64,000 bases of DNA, taken from NCBI GenBank assembly GCA_038131365.1, contig JAYPPH010000002.1:124001-188000 (forward strand), written 5' to 3'. A program made the translations under genes and the position numbers. Below, one piece after another: positions 1 to 9,048 of this stretch. The stretch is from Marisalimonas marina (GTDB taxonomy: Bacteria > Pseudomonadota > Alphaproteobacteria > Puniceispirillales > Marisalimonadaceae). The notes below the pieces were generated by a model. That model was not told where the DNA came from and did no database searches. It saw nothing but the letters and a program-made list of their open reading frames with translations. How positions within the stretch are numbered: the first letter of the stretch is position 1; each line of letters starts with the position of its first letter.

Positions 1-212
1 GATTTGGATTGGCTAAGGCTGTGTTTCAAAAAGCAGAAGCAAAAGCAAAACAGGATGGTTTTAAGGTAATTACTCTAGAAGTAAGGGAAACACAATTAAG
101 AGCTATACAATTATATGAACAAGCAGGTTTCATAAAATTTGGTATTAATCCAAAATCTGCATTAGTGAATGGAAAATATATAGCAGGCCATTATTATTAT
201 AAGGAGTTATAG
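1..212 (+). CDS. GNAT-family N-acetyltransferase, C-terminal part
   Basis: The reading frame is open from the window edge, so the start lies outside. What remains is about 69 residues with the usual end of a GNAT fold: the acetyl-CoA-binding helix (FGLAKAVFQKAEAKAKQDGF), the strand ITLEVRETQ, and the RAIQLYEQAGF motif that follows it in this superfamily. A TTG at position 9 is in frame but falls inside the CoA-binding helix, so it is not a believable start. It ends 2 bp before hisA and is probably co-transcribed with the his genes. The acetyl acceptor cannot be told from this fragment. Confidence 0.75.
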   Translation, partial: FGLAKAVFQKAEAKAKQDGFKVITLEVRETQLRAIQLYEQAGFIKFGINPKSALVNGKYIAGHYYYKEL

Positions 213-214
213 TA

Positions 215-979
215 ATGACAAGTAAATTCACACTTTATCCTGCAATAGATATTAAAAATGGAAAATGCGTCCGGTTATTATTTGGAGATATGAATAAGGA
301 AACAATTTATAATAATGATCCTTTAAATCAGGCTAATTGGTTTGTTGATCAAGGAGCAGAATGGCTTCATATTGTAGATTTGGATGGTGCAGTTAAGGGT
401 GATCAGGTTAATAAAAACTCTATATTAAAGATTTTAAAAACACTTCAAAATAGTGTAAAAATCCAAATTGGTGGGGGAATTAGATCACAAGAAAATATAG
501 ATTTTTGGTTAGACAATTGTGTTGATAGGGTAATTCTAGGTACTTTAGCCTTAGAAAATCCTAATTTTATTAATAATTTAAGTCAGCAATATTTCAAAAA
601 AATTATCATTGGTGCTGATGTAAGAAATGGTATGATAGCTTCTCATGGATGGGAGAAACAATCTGAAATAAGCGCATTAGATCTATTAAGGGATTTTAAT
701 CAGTCACTTGTCAGTTCTGTAATTTACACCGATATCACAAAGGATGGTAGTTTGACAGGTGTTAACTTAGATGAAACTATAAATTTTGCAAAGAAAAACC
801 CTCATCCAGTTATAGCCTCAGGAGGTGTCTCTAACTTAAATGATATTGTAAAAATCTATGAAAATTTCTCGAATGGTATTCAAGGGGTTGTTATTGGAAG
901 GGCTTTATATGATAAAAAATTTACATTTAAGGAAGCTCTAGAAATCACAAGAGTGGGACATGATAATGCTTTCAACTAG
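215..979 (+). CDS. hisA: ProFAR isomerase HisA (histidine biosynthesis)
   Basis: HisA opens the aminoaldose ring of ProFAR by an Amadori rearrangement to give PRFAR, the fourth step of histidine biosynthesis, in the cytoplasm. The 254-residue length fits the family. The (beta/alpha)8 barrel shows the first catalytic Asp at residue 12 (PAIDIKNG), the phosphate-binding GGGIR at 86-90, the second catalytic Asp at about 173 (YTDITKDG), and the second phosphate-binding ASGGVS at about 201. It sits in a tight run hisA-hisF-hisE; its last 20 bp overlap the start of hisF, suggesting translational coupling. hisH, a common upstream neighbour, is not in the visible part. Confidence 0.96.
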   Translation: MTSKFTLYPAIDIKNGKCVRLLFGDMNKETIYNNDPLNQANWFVDQGAEWLHIVDLDGAVKGDQVNKNSILKILKTLQNSVKIQIGGGIRSQENIDFWLDNCVDRVILGTLALENPNFINNLSQQYFKKIIIGADVRNGMIASHGWEKQSEISALDLLRDFNQSLVSSVIYTDITKDGSLTGVNLDETINFAKKNPHPVIASGGVSNLNDIVKIYENFSNGIQGVVIGRALYDKKFTFKEALEITRVGHDNAFN

Positions 980-1730
980 GATTATTCCATGCCTTGATGT
1001 CCATAATGGAAGAACAGTTAAAGGTATAAACTTTCTTAATTTGCAAGATGCTGGTGACCCAGTAGAACAGGCAAAATTATATAGTGAAGTTGGTGCAGAT
1101 GAAATATGTTTTTTAGATATTTCTGCCACTAATGAACAAAGAAAAGCGATGTTCGATGTTATATCTAAAACAGCTGAAACATCTCTTGTTCCTTTAACAG
1201 TTGGTGGTGGTGTAAATAGCTTGGATGATTTTAGGAAAATGCTAAATTCAGGCGCTGATAAAGTATCCATAAATTCTTCTGCTGTTTATAATCCAAGTTT
1301 AATAAATGAAGCATCATTTAAATTTGGAAATCAATGCGTTGTTTTAGCTATTGATGCCATAAAAAATACAGAAATGCCGAGCGATTACGAAGTAACTACA
1401 CACGGAGGAAGAAAAAAAACACAGATTGATGTTTTAAAATGGGCGACTGAAGGCGTTAAACTTGGTGCAGGTGAAATTTTATTGACCTCCATGACTACTG
1501 ATGGGACAAAATCTGGTTATAACTTAGACCTTACAAAACTAATATCTGATAATGTTGATGTTCCAGTCATAGCTTCTGGAGGCGCTGGTAAACCTGAACA
1601 TATGATTGACGCTGTGTTAAAATCAGGGGCATCAGCAGTTTTGGCTGCTTCTATTTTCCATTTTGGTATTTATTCGATCGCGGAAGTTAAAAAAGAAATG
1701 TTAAAAAATGGTATAAACGTAAGAGTTTGA
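960..1730 (+). CDS. hisF: Imidazole glycerol phosphate synthase subunit HisF
   Basis: HisF is the cyclase half of IGP synthase. It uses ammonia from the HisH glutaminase to turn PRFAR into imidazole glycerol phosphate and AICAR. The 256-residue barrel begins with the family signature RIIPCLDV (catalytic Asp at 13), has the phosphate-binding GGGV at about 82-85, the second catalytic Asp at about 132 (LAIDAIK), and ASGGAG near residue 202. The start overlaps hisA; ATG at 960 or ATG at 966 are both possible and differ by two residues. The next gene, hisE, follows after 10 bp. Confidence 0.96.
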   Translation: MIMLSTRIIPCLDVHNGRTVKGINFLNLQDAGDPVEQAKLYSEVGADEICFLDISATNEQRKAMFDVISKTAETSLVPLTVGGGVNSLDDFRKMLNSGADKVSINSSAVYNPSLINEASFKFGNQCVVLAIDAIKNTEMPSDYEVTTHGGRKKTQIDVLKWATEGVKLGAGEILLTSMTTDGTKSGYNLDLTKLISDNVDVPVIASGGAGKPEHMIDAVLKSGASAVLAASIFHFGIYSIAEVKKEMLKNGINVRV

Positions 1731-1740
1731 GGTATTTAAA

Positions 1741-2067
1741 ATGACTGAAAAATTTGTCGAAGAATTATTCAACAGCCTTGGTAATAAAATTAATATTAGT
1801 ACTAATTTGTCTTATACATCTAAATTAATTAATGAACCCGAATTGTTAGCTAAAAAAATTGGGGAAGAATCAACAGAACTTATTATAGATTTTTTAAAAA
1901 AAAATAAAACGGGTATAGTTAAAGAATCTGCAGATTTATTTTATCATTTATTAGTTTTATGGGTTTCTAGTGATATACAACCAAAAGAGGTTTGGGAAGA
2001 ATTGTCCAAAAGAAAAAGTAAATCAGGCTTCGAAGAAAAAAATAGCAGGAGTTTAAATAATGTCTAA
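1741..2067 (+). CDS. hisE: Phosphoribosyl-ATP pyrophosphatase HisE
   Basis: HisE hydrolyses phosphoribosyl-ATP to phosphoribosyl-AMP and pyrophosphate, the second step of histidine synthesis. The protein is 108 residues, all-helical and of the MazG-like NTP-pyrophosphatase superfamily. The metal-binding acidic residues are visible as KKIGEESTELIID (about 38-50) and KESADLFYH (about 61-69). It is a stand-alone HisE; no HisI domain is fused to it or lies beside it in this window. A TGAGGT sequence shortly before the ATG is a reasonable ribosome-binding site. The end overlaps hinT by 8 bp, as in many alphaproteobacterial his clusters. Confidence 0.93.
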   Translation: MTEKFVEELFNSLGNKINISTNLSYTSKLINEPELLAKKIGEESTELIIDFLKKNKTGIVKESADLFYHLLVLWVSSDIQPKEVWEELSKRKSKSGFEEKNSRSLNNV

Positions 2068-2422
2068 AGCGTATGATAACTACAACGTTTTTGCTAAAAT
2101 TTTAAAGGGTGAAATTCCTTGTCAGAAAATAGATGAAAATAAGTTTTCTTTAGCGTTTACTGATATTAATCCCCAAGCCCCAATACATATTTTGGTTATA
2201 CCTAAAAATCCTTATATCGATTTTTATGACTTTACTAAAAATGCTCCTTCAGAAGAAATAAAATTCTTTTGGGAATTGGTTAATGATATTATTAGTAAAA
2301 AAAATATTTCAGAGAAGGGTTTTAGAATTATTACTAATTCTGGAAAAGATGGCAATCAGGATGTTCCTCATTTTCATGTACATATATTAGGAGGAAGAAA
2401 TTTAGGAAAAATGATTAGTTAA
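2060..2422 (+). CDS. hinT: HIT-family nucleotide-binding protein (HinT-like)
   Basis: This 120-residue protein has the complete histidine triad HFHVH at residues 104-108, followed by ILGG, which forms the nucleotidyl-hydrolase site of the HinT branch of the HIT superfamily. Family members hydrolyse adenosine 5'-phosphoramidates and related nucleotide conjugates in the cytoplasm. The N-terminal FAKILKGEIPCQKI is also typical. Its ATG overlaps the end of hisE by 8 bp, so it is translationally coupled to the his operon, although a role in histidine synthesis is not established. Its 3' end overlaps the 3' end of convergent gshB by 4 bp. Confidence 0.93.
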   Translation: MSKAYDNYNVFAKILKGEIPCQKIDENKFSLAFTDINPQAPIHILVIPKNPYIDFYDFTKNAPSEEIKFFWELVNDIISKKNISEKGFRIITNSGKDGNQDVPHFHVHILGGRNLGKMIS

Positions 2423-3372
2423 TTTTTGAGTTTATCTTCTATAAAATCCCAGAATAATTTCTCTATAAAAATAGAATCATGAGATTTGATTTCCCTGATT
2501 CCAGTTGGTGATGTTACATTAATCTCTGTTATAAAATCTCCAATAATATCTATTCCAACAAAAAATAATTCTCTATCTTTTAAAGACTGTGAAATTTCTT
2601 TACATATAAACTTATCACGATCTGTTAAAATAGTTTTTTCTGCCTTCCCACCAACATGCATGTTTGACCTACTTTCACCTTTTTGAGGTACTCTATTTAT
2701 TGCACCCACAATTTCTCCATTTAGTAGGATTATCCGTTTATCACCATTCCTTACGTCTTTTAAATATTCTTGTATAATCAAGGGTTCTCTATTTTGATTA
2801 AAAAACATTTCTAATATTGAATTAAAATTTTCATCTTCTGGCAGAACATGAAATACACCTTGACCTCCATTTCCATATAATGGTTTGACAATAATATCTT
2901 TAAATTCTTTTCTAAAACTAATAATAGATTCCAAGTCTCTAGTTATAAGGGTATTTGGCACTAAATGAGGAAAATTAGTAACAAAGATTTTCTCGGGTGA
3001 ATTTCTTACCTCTCTGGGATTATTAACAACCAAAGTTGATTTAGGTAGTTTTTCAAGAATGTGAGTGGCTGTAATATAAGATAAATCAAATGGAGGATCT
3101 TGTCTCATCATCACAACATCATAATTGTTTAGCTCATCAATAATTTTGTTATGGTAGATAAATTGTTCAATATTATTAACTGAACTCAACTCGATTTTAC
3201 AAATGTTCGCAAAAACTTTGTTGGACTTTAAAATAAGGTCGCCAGGCGTAAAAAAAAATATATTATGACCTCTATTTTGAGCTTCAAGAGCTAGAGCAAA
3301 CGTTGTATCACCCTTCAGGTCAAGTTTCTCTAGTGGATCCATTAGAAAAGCGATTTTAAGAATTTGTCTCAT
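2419..3372 (-). CDS. gshB: Glutathione synthetase
   Basis: GshB ligates glycine to gamma-glutamylcysteine using ATP, the last step of glutathione synthesis. The 317-residue length is normal. It has the prokaryotic N-terminal domain with the MRQDPPFD signature (89-96) and an ATP-grasp domain with VKPLYGNGGQGVF (162-174), the GGKAE loop (241-245) and the metal-binding EINVTSPTG (283-291). It is downstream of, and overlaps by 4 bp, a BON-domain lipoprotein gene; that lipoprotein-rsmI neighbourhood is the common location of gshB in Alphaproteobacteria. gshA is not in the window. Confidence 0.96.
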   Translation of the reverse strand: MRQILKIAFLMDPLEKLDLKGDTTFALALEAQNRGHNIFFFTPGDLILKSNKVFANICKIELSSVNNIEQFIYHNKIIDELNNYDVVMMRQDPPFDLSYITATHILEKLPKSTLVVNNPREVRNSPEKIFVTNFPHLVPNTLITRDLESIISFRKEFKDIIVKPLYGNGGQGVFHVLPEDENFNSILEMFFNQNREPLIIQEYLKDVRNGDKRIILLNGEIVGAINRVPQKGESRSNMHVGGKAEKTILTDRDKFICKEISQSLKDRELFFVGIDIIGDFITEINVTSPTGIREIKSHDSIFIEKLFWDFIEDKLKN

Positions 3373-3944
3373 CTTGTATCATTTTCTAATATAATATAAT
3401 TATATACTTCCTTTACAAACCTAGCCGAAGAAGCATGTTCTTCTACGCGTATCATTTCAGCTTTATCTTTTGCAACACCAACCAAGTAAGCCTTATCATT
3501 CACAACATCTATTGAGAAATTTAAGCTGTTGACAGCCTTGTCAGAAATAATTCTAGCTCTTATTTCTCCTAATGAGGCTATATCTCTAGCAATATTTTTT
3601 ATAGAAGATTTGTCAGAAATTTGTAATTCATTACTGACTTCTTTAACGCCTCTTATAGACCAAGCCAACTTTGTAAATTCTATTTTATCTTGAGGATTTT
3701 TTACTTTACCAGTGAACAAAACAGATCCGTTGTTAACAAAAACTTTAGAATCTGCAATTAAATTTTTATCAAGCTTAAAGATTAAATTAGATATTTTTGT
3801 TTTTATAATGTTATCGTTTATGGTTGTTCCTATTCCCTTTTCCTTAGAATGAGCACCCAAAGAAACCATACCTACTGTACCAACAATAGGAGCGCACGAT
3901 TGAAAAACAAAAAGTATAGTTATGATCATTGTAAAGTTTTTCAA
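3369..3944 (-). CDS. BON-domain outer-membrane lipoprotein (DolP/YraP-like)
   Basis: The 191-residue protein begins with a short signal sequence ending in a lipobox (VFQSCAP, Cys at 17), so it should be a lipid-anchored periplasmic protein. The rest holds two BON domains, about residues 44-110 and 115-185, each with the hydrophobic VNNGSVLFTGKV-type or VNDKAYLVGVAK-type strand pair. This layout is that of DolP (YraP), which binds anionic phospholipid and supports outer-membrane integrity in Escherichia coli. Location between rsmI and gshB supports this, since dolP is also near rsmI/lpoA in gammaproteobacteria. Function here is by homology only. Confidence 0.85.
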   Translation of the reverse strand: MKNFTMIITILFVFQSCAPIVGTVGMVSLGAHSKEKGIGTTINDNIIKTKISNLIFKLDKNLIADSKVFVNNGSVLFTGKVKNPQDKIEFTKLAWSIRGVKEVSNELQISDKSSIKNIARDIASLGEIRARIISDKAVNSLNFSIDVVNDKAYLVGVAKDKAEMIRVEEHASSARFVKEVYNYIILENDTR

Positions 3945-3998
3945 AATAAAACCCCTTTATCTTCTTTTAACAATTAAAATAATATTTTAGTCTTTAAA

Positions 3999-4895
3999 TT
4001 ATGTTTTGTCTTTAATTTTAATGGCTTCTGTATAAACCAGTTTTTTTGACAAACCTTCTTTTAGAGATATTTCTTCAACTGTATCTTTTAAAGACATTAT
4101 CTTTAGTTTTTCTCTTAATTTTTCCCTTATTTTATTAATATCAAAATCTTTTGAATTTTTAAAACCATCAACAACTAATACTATTTCTCCTTTAAGAGGG
4201 ATATTTTTTTCTTCTCTAGAATTAAGAATTTTTTTAATTTCAACAAGATCGCTTAAAATTATTTCTTCATATTTTTTTGTCAGCTCTCGACCTATTGAAA
4301 TTTTTCTATTTCCAAATACCTCATGCATTATCTCAATTGTATTTCGTAACCTTAAACATGTATCAAACCAGATACCAGTCATTTTATACTCTTTTACTAT
4401 CAAAAACTGCTTTTCCTTATTACTTTGTTTTGAGTCAACAAAGCCACCAAAATAAAACTGATTTGTTGGTAAACCAGATAAAATCAAGGCATTTAAAACT
4501 GAAGATGGACCAGGTGCATGTGTAACTTTAATGTTATTCATATAACATTCTTGGATTAGTTTATAACCAGGATCTGAAATTAAAGGAGAGCCCGCATCAC
4601 TTACTAATCCAATATTTTTATTTATAAGTAAGTCCTTTAAAATTTGAGGTCTTTTCCTTTCAGCATTAATATCATTATAAGAGATTAAATTTTTGTGTTT
4701 TATATTTAGATGTGAAAGTAGTTTTTTTGTTTTTCTTGTATCTTCACATAATAAAATATCTACAAAGTTAAAAAGTTTAATAGCTCTAAGTGAAATATCA
4801 TCATAGTTACCAATTGGAGTAGCAATTATATATAAGCATCCATTTAAACTTTTTTCTTCTGAAATCATTTGATATTCTTTACTTAATTTTTTCAA
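3999..4895 (-). CDS. rsmI: 16S rRNA (cytidine-1402-2'-O)-methyltransferase RsmI
   Basis: RsmI methylates the 2'-O of C1402 in the decoding centre of 16S rRNA using SAM. It is a tetrapyrrole-methylase-fold enzyme. Visible motifs are ATPIGN (25-30), CEDTRKT (50-56), VSDAGSPLISDPG (98-110) and PGPSSVLNAL (128-137). The C-terminal tail has the small helical domain common in this family. The longest start is a TTG at 4895; an ATG nine codons later (4868) is equally plausible, and neither has a strong Shine-Dalgarno. It is divergent from an LpoA-like gene, with only 41 bp between them, a widespread arrangement (yraL-yraM in E. coli). Confidence 0.94.
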   Translation of the reverse strand: MKKLSKEYQMISEEKSLNGCLYIIATPIGNYDDISLRAIKLFNFVDILLCEDTRKTKKLLSHLNIKHKNLISYNDINAERKRPQILKDLLINKNIGLVSDAGSPLISDPGYKLIQECYMNNIKVTHAPGPSSVLNALILSGLPTNQFYFGGFVDSKQSNKEKQFLIVKEYKMTGIWFDTCLRLRNTIEIMHEVFGNRKISIGRELTKKYEEIILSDLVEIKKILNSREEKNIPLKGEIVLVVDGFKNSKDFDINKIREKLREKLKIMSLKDTVEEISLKEGLSKKLVYTEAIKIKDKT

Positions 4896-4936
4896 TGATT
4901 TATTTTTATTAACACAAGCATATTCAGAGATCTTTA

Positions 4937-6385
4937 ATGATTAAAGTTATTTTCAGATATAATATTATTTTACCAATTTGTATATTATTCATAGTTAATG
5001 GCTGCAATCAAACTAATACAAAAGTAATAAATGTAAGTTTAAAAAAAGATACCCCAGTTATTATAGAAAAAAAAAGCAATCAAAATTTTTTGAAAGAAAA
5101 AGTCTTAAAGCAAAAAGTAAAAATTAAAAACAAAGAAGACATTCCTCATAATAATGATCAAAAAATTATATTTGAATTTAAAACTGAGAGATTGCTTCAA
5201 GGTAGAAATCCTGAGCATTTACTTCACAAACAAAAAACTGAAAAAGCTATGTTAGCTGTTTCAAAGATGCTTAAACAAAACTTAAGTTTGCTTAACAAAA
5301 ATATGGACTTAAAAGAGCATAATAAAAAATTAAGTTATGATCCTTATACATTCAAAACTAACAATAGCTATGTGAATAATAATATTTTAACACTTTTACC
5401 GTTGACAGGTAAATTTTCAAATTTTGGAAGAGATATTAGAAAATCACTTGATTTAAGTTTATTGCAAGTAGCACCTAATAATATACAAATTATCTATTAT
5501 GACACGGGAAAGGAAATTGATTTAAAAAAGATTAAAAATTTAATGGAAACCCTCAACCCTCAAATTATTATAGGCCCTTTTACGAGAGAAGCGCTGTTAG
5601 AAGTAAAACCACTTATAAAAGAAAAAAGAATTCCAGTTATAACCTTTACTAATGACATAGCATTGTTAGAAAATAATATATGGTCTCTTGGTTTTAGTCC
5701 TGAAGAACAGATTGAAAGCGTTATCGCATGTGCTCTTCAAAATAAATTTAATCGTTTTGGTCTAATATTACCAAATAATTTATATGGTCAAATTATTTTA
5801 AAAAGTTCATCTGATCTTATTGGTAACGTAAAAACACTTCATATGGAAAAACTATTGTTAAATAATGAGCAAGTGAACAATAAATCTGCTTTGCTTGCAA
5901 AGCTAAAAAATTTTTTAAAATATAACGAAAAAGAAGAAATTCACACAAAATTTGATGCTATTCTTATAGCTGGAAGTAAAGATTTTATTCTAGAAATTGC
6001 TCCTTTATTAGCGTTTTTTAATGTAGATTCAAAGTCAGTAAAAATTTTAGGAACTGAAATTTTTAATCATGAAAATATTAGAAATGAACCGTCTCTAGAA
6101 AAAGCTTGGTTCCCTATTATTTACAACGAAGATGATAATAAATTTAAACAGATTTTGAAAGATACTTGGAATAAAAAATCTAATTACTTTTCAAGTATTG
6201 GTTTTGATTCTGGTCTTTTGGCATTTGATTTTTTAAAATCAGACAAAAAAGGCATTGAATATTTTCAAAATGCCGTTAGCCCACTTGTGGGGTTTGTGTT
6301 CAAAAAAAATGGCAAAGTAGAAAAGCCAATCAACATCATGGAGATCAATAACTTAGGAAAGTTATCTATAGTTAAAGGTTGTTAA
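4937..6385 (+). CDS. LpoA-like penicillin-binding protein activator lipoprotein
   Basis: The 482-residue product has a signal peptide with lipobox (FIVNGCNQ, Cys at 23), then a lysine- and asparagine-rich linker of about 120 residues. From about residue 150 there is a type-1 periplasmic-binding fold (LTLLPLTGKFSNFGRDI, IIGPFTREALLEVKPL). This is the LppC/LpoA family, outer-membrane lipoproteins that stimulate a bifunctional penicillin-binding protein in peptidoglycan synthesis. The N-terminal TPR-like half of gammaproteobacterial LpoA is missing, as is usual in Alphaproteobacteria. Divergence from rsmI supports the call. Its 3' end is 4 bp from that of hemW. Confidence 0.85.
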   Translation: MIKVIFRYNIILPICILFIVNGCNQTNTKVINVSLKKDTPVIIEKKSNQNFLKEKVLKQKVKIKNKEDIPHNNDQKIIFEFKTERLLQGRNPEHLLHKQKTEKAMLAVSKMLKQNLSLLNKNMDLKEHNKKLSYDPYTFKTNNSYVNNNILTLLPLTGKFSNFGRDIRKSLDLSLLQVAPNNIQIIYYDTGKEIDLKKIKNLMETLNPQIIIGPFTREALLEVKPLIKEKRIPVITFTNDIALLENNIWSLGFSPEEQIESVIACALQNKFNRFGLILPNNLYGQIILKSSSDLIGNVKTLHMEKLLLNNEQVNNKSALLAKLKNFLKYNEKEEIHTKFDAILIAGSKDFILEIAPLLAFFNVDSKSVKILGTEIFNHENIRNEPSLEKAWFPIIYNEDDNKFKQILKDTWNKKSNYFSSIGFDSGLLAFDFLKSDKKGIEYFQNAVSPLVGFVFKKNGKVEKPINIMEINNLGKLSIVKGC

Positions 6386-6389
6386 AATA

Positions 6390-7553
6390 TTAATGATTGG
6401 TTAAAAAGTTAATAATACTATTTAATTTTATTAAGTAATTTTTATTTAATGTTAAACGTCCACTTTTTCTAAAAATTATTTTTTTATCTTGTAGTGTTTT
6501 GAATTGTGCATTCTCTAATAATTCTGTATCTATCAATTTTGAGATTTCAAAACCCTTTTCTGTTCTTAATCCCATACTTAAAGTGTCAACATCTGTATCA
6601 TTAGTATTTAAAATTTTAATTTTTTCAAAATTACAGTTAATTTTATTTTTATCTATCCAAGATTTAGGATTTTTATAATTTTGATATTCTATTCTTTTAA
6701 ACATTGAATTTGATGACCAAATTCTACCATACGCTCCAGGACCAATACCAATCCAATTATCAGAGTTCCAGTAGTTTAAGTTATGCTTACATTCAAAATT
6801 TATCTTAGCATAATTTGAAACTTCATATCTATTAAAGTTATAATTGTTTAATACTCTATGAGTTGTAGTGTAAAAATCAGCTGCTAAATCATTATCTATT
6901 AACTCAATTAAACCTTTTTTATAATCAGTAAAAAATTTAGTACCTTTTTCGATGGTAAGCTGGTAGAGGGAAATATGTTGTAAATCAAAATTTTTGATAA
7001 AGGTTTCTAGTTCATTTATCCACAAATTAAGATCTTGTCCGTAAAATGCGTACATTAGATCAGCTGACACATTATTAAAAATTTTTGTGGCATGATTTAA
7101 AGATCTATTAATGTCATTGACATTGTGTAATCTTCCCAAAAACTTTAAGTTGTTATTATTCAGAGATTGTGCTCCAATAGAGATTCTGTTGATACCTAAT
7201 TTTTTCAAATCTAAAAATTTTTGTGTTTCATATGAACTAGGATTAGCCTCAAGAGAAATTTCTATGTTCTCATTAAAGTTAAATACTTTTAAAGAGGTGT
7301 TCAATATAGACTCAATTATCTTGATTGGCATTAGTGATGGCGTACCACCTCCAAAAAAAATTGAAGTTAGCCCATCATAATTTAAATTGTATTTTTTAAT
7401 ATCCTCTTTCATTTGAAATATTTGATTTGTATATGATTTAATCCACAAATCTATATCAACTGTCTCATTTACATGTGAGTTGAAATCACAATAAGGGCAT
7501 TTAGACATACAATATGGCCAATGTATATAAAGGCTTAACAAGTTTTTTTTCAT
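6390..7553 (-). CDS. hemW: Radical SAM heme chaperone HemW
   Basis: HemW is a radical-SAM protein related to HemN that binds heme and is thought to deliver it to membrane proteins; it lacks coproporphyrinogen oxidase activity in studied cases. The 387-residue protein has the [4Fe-4S] motif Cys15-x3-Cys19-x2-Cys22 (HWPYCMSKCPYCDF), then FFGGGTPS near 68-75 and the GAQSLNN region. The C-terminal HemW-type domain is present. The gene is the last of rph-rdgB-hemW; its start overlaps the end of rdgB by 4 bp. This set is the usual alphaproteobacterial block upstream of the heat-shock genes. Confidence 0.94.
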   Translation of the reverse strand: MKKNLLSLYIHWPYCMSKCPYCDFNSHVNETVDIDLWIKSYTNQIFQMKEDIKKYNLNYDGLTSIFFGGGTPSLMPIKIIESILNTSLKVFNFNENIEISLEANPSSYETQKFLDLKKLGINRISIGAQSLNNNNLKFLGRLHNVNDINRSLNHATKIFNNVSADLMYAFYGQDLNLWINELETFIKNFDLQHISLYQLTIEKGTKFFTDYKKGLIELIDNDLAADFYTTTHRVLNNYNFNRYEVSNYAKINFECKHNLNYWNSDNWIGIGPGAYGRIWSSNSMFKRIEYQNYKNPKSWIDKNKINCNFEKIKILNTNDTDVDTLSMGLRTEKGFEISKLIDTELLENAQFKTLQDKKIIFRKSGRLTLNKNYLIKLNSIINFLTNH

Positions 7554-8170
7554 AAAGTATTAATAGTTGGAAAACATAATTCTATGAGTTTTTTAAATGC
7601 AAATGAACGGTGACTAATATTATGTTTGAAATTAGGCTCCATTTCAGCGAAAGTTAAATCATGACCTAAAGGTCTAAAGATGGGGTCATAACCAAATCCT
7701 TTTTCGCCTTTAGGGGGCCATGAAAATGTTCCATCAACTTTGCCTGAAACCGTAACGTCATATCCATCTGGCCAGGCTAAAGAAAGTGAACACACAAAGA
7801 AGCAATTTTTAATAGGATTTTTGACTTTTTTTAAACCGTAATATACTTTCATCATTGCTAAACTGAAATCTTTATTTTTTCCAGCCCAGCGCGCTGAGTA
7901 AATTCCAGGAAAGTTATTTAGGTCTGGAAAACATATACCACTATCATCTGATAAGCTAGGTAAACCACTCTTCTTTGATACAAACGATGATTTTATAAGT
8001 GCATTTTCGTTAAATGAAGAACCATTTTCATCTGGTTCAATTATGTCTAAGTCCCTAGCTGATAAAACACTAATTTTAAGAGGCTCTAATAAGCTTTTAA
8101 TTTCTTTAATTTTTCCTTCGTTATGACTGGCAATAACTAACTTATCGCCTTTAAATACTCTATGTTTCAT
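7550..8170 (-). CDS. rdgB: XTP/dITP diphosphatase RdgB (Ham1 family)
   Basis: RdgB hydrolyses non-canonical purine nucleotides (dITP, XTP) to monophosphates, keeping them out of DNA and RNA. The 206-residue protein has the substrate-binding ASHNEGK (14-20), the metal-binding SDDSGI (74-79), PGIYSARWAG (88-97) and the late GFGYDPIF motif, all diagnostic of the Ham1/RdgB family. It is 2 bp downstream of rph and overlaps hemW by 4 bp, so the three are probably one transcript. Confidence 0.95.
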   Translation of the reverse strand: MKHRVFKGDKLVIASHNEGKIKEIKSLLEPLKISVLSARDLDIIEPDENGSSFNENALIKSSFVSKKSGLPSLSDDSGICFPDLNNFPGIYSARWAGKNKDFSLAMMKVYYGLKKVKNPIKNCFFVCSLSLAWPDGYDVTVSGKVDGTFSWPPKGEKGFGYDPIFRPLGHDLTFAEMEPNFKHNISHRSFAFKKLIELCFPTINTL

Positions 8171-8172
8171 TT

Positions 8173-8895
8173 TTATATATCAAGAACATTTCTTTGAATT
8201 TCAAATATTTTGTTTGTACCTAACTCAGCTAAACTCAAGAGGTTTAGAAACTGTTCTTTATTGAAAGGTTTTTTTTCTGCGGTAGTTTGAAGTTCTACAA
8301 TACCATTACTTGCTGTTAAAATAAAATTTCCGTCTGTTTCAGCATCTGAATCTTCTTCATAATCAAGGTCTAAAATTTCTTGATTATTCCAAATTCCGCA
8401 AGAAATTGCACTTACTTGATCTAGGATAGGGTTTTCAGTAATTTTACCACTTTTTAAGAGAGTTTGTATAGCTTGATATAAAGCTACCCAAGCACCAGTA
8501 ATAGACGCTGTCCTCGTTCCTCCGTCAGCTTGTATCACATCACAGTCAATTTTAATTTGAATTTCGCCTAATTTTGCTAGATCTACTGTAGATCTAAGAG
8601 ACCTCCCAATTAGCCTCTGTATCTCTTGTGTTCTTCCTGATGGTTTTCCTTTAGTCACTTCCCTATCTATTCTAGAATGAGTAGATCTTGGAAGCATCCC
8701 GTACTCAGCAGTTATCCAACCCTTTCCACTATTCCTTAACCAAGGAGGTAATTTATTCTCAATCGATGCAGTACATAAAACATGAGTATTACCAAACTTT
8801 GCCATGCAAGAACCTTCGGCATACCGGGAAACATCAACTTCAAGAGCAATTTTTCTCAACTCATTATAATTTCTATTCGATGGTCGCTTTTGCAT
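8173..8895 (-). CDS. rph: Ribonuclease PH
   Basis: RNase PH is a phosphate-dependent 3'-exonuclease that trims tRNA 3' ends. The 240-residue length is standard. The opening RPSNRNYNELR, the RSTHSRIDREVTKGKPSGRT stretch (about 74-93) and QADGGTRTASITGAWVAL (about 124-141) are family hallmarks, including the phosphate-binding GTR. It is divergent from grpE across 153 bp. In most Alphaproteobacteria hrcA lies between rph and grpE; here there is no gene in that space. Confidence 0.96.
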   Translation of the reverse strand: MQKRPSNRNYNELRKIALEVDVSRYAEGSCMAKFGNTHVLCTASIENKLPPWLRNSGKGWITAEYGMLPRSTHSRIDREVTKGKPSGRTQEIQRLIGRSLRSTVDLAKLGEIQIKIDCDVIQADGGTRTASITGAWVALYQAIQTLLKSGKITENPILDQVSAISCGIWNNQEILDLDYEEDSDAETDGNFILTASNGIVELQTTAEKKPFNKEQFLNLLSLAELGTNKIFEIQRNVLDI

Positions 8896-9048
8896 ATGAA
8901 TATCTTACCTAAAATTAATATTTTAATTCTCTAATATATTAAAAATCCAAAAATCCCTATCTCAAACTTAAAATTTTTTACATCTTGTAAATATTAAGAT
9001 TATTTATTATCTGTGTGATGTCCAATTAAAACTTAGTGGAGCTTAAAA

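Noticed and set aside
8896..9048. CIRCE element or second RpoH promoter before grpE
   Set aside because: No TTAGCACTC inverted repeat is present. CTTGTAA at 8984-8990 matches a -35, but the region 14-16 bp further has no C-run or CCCAT-like -10.
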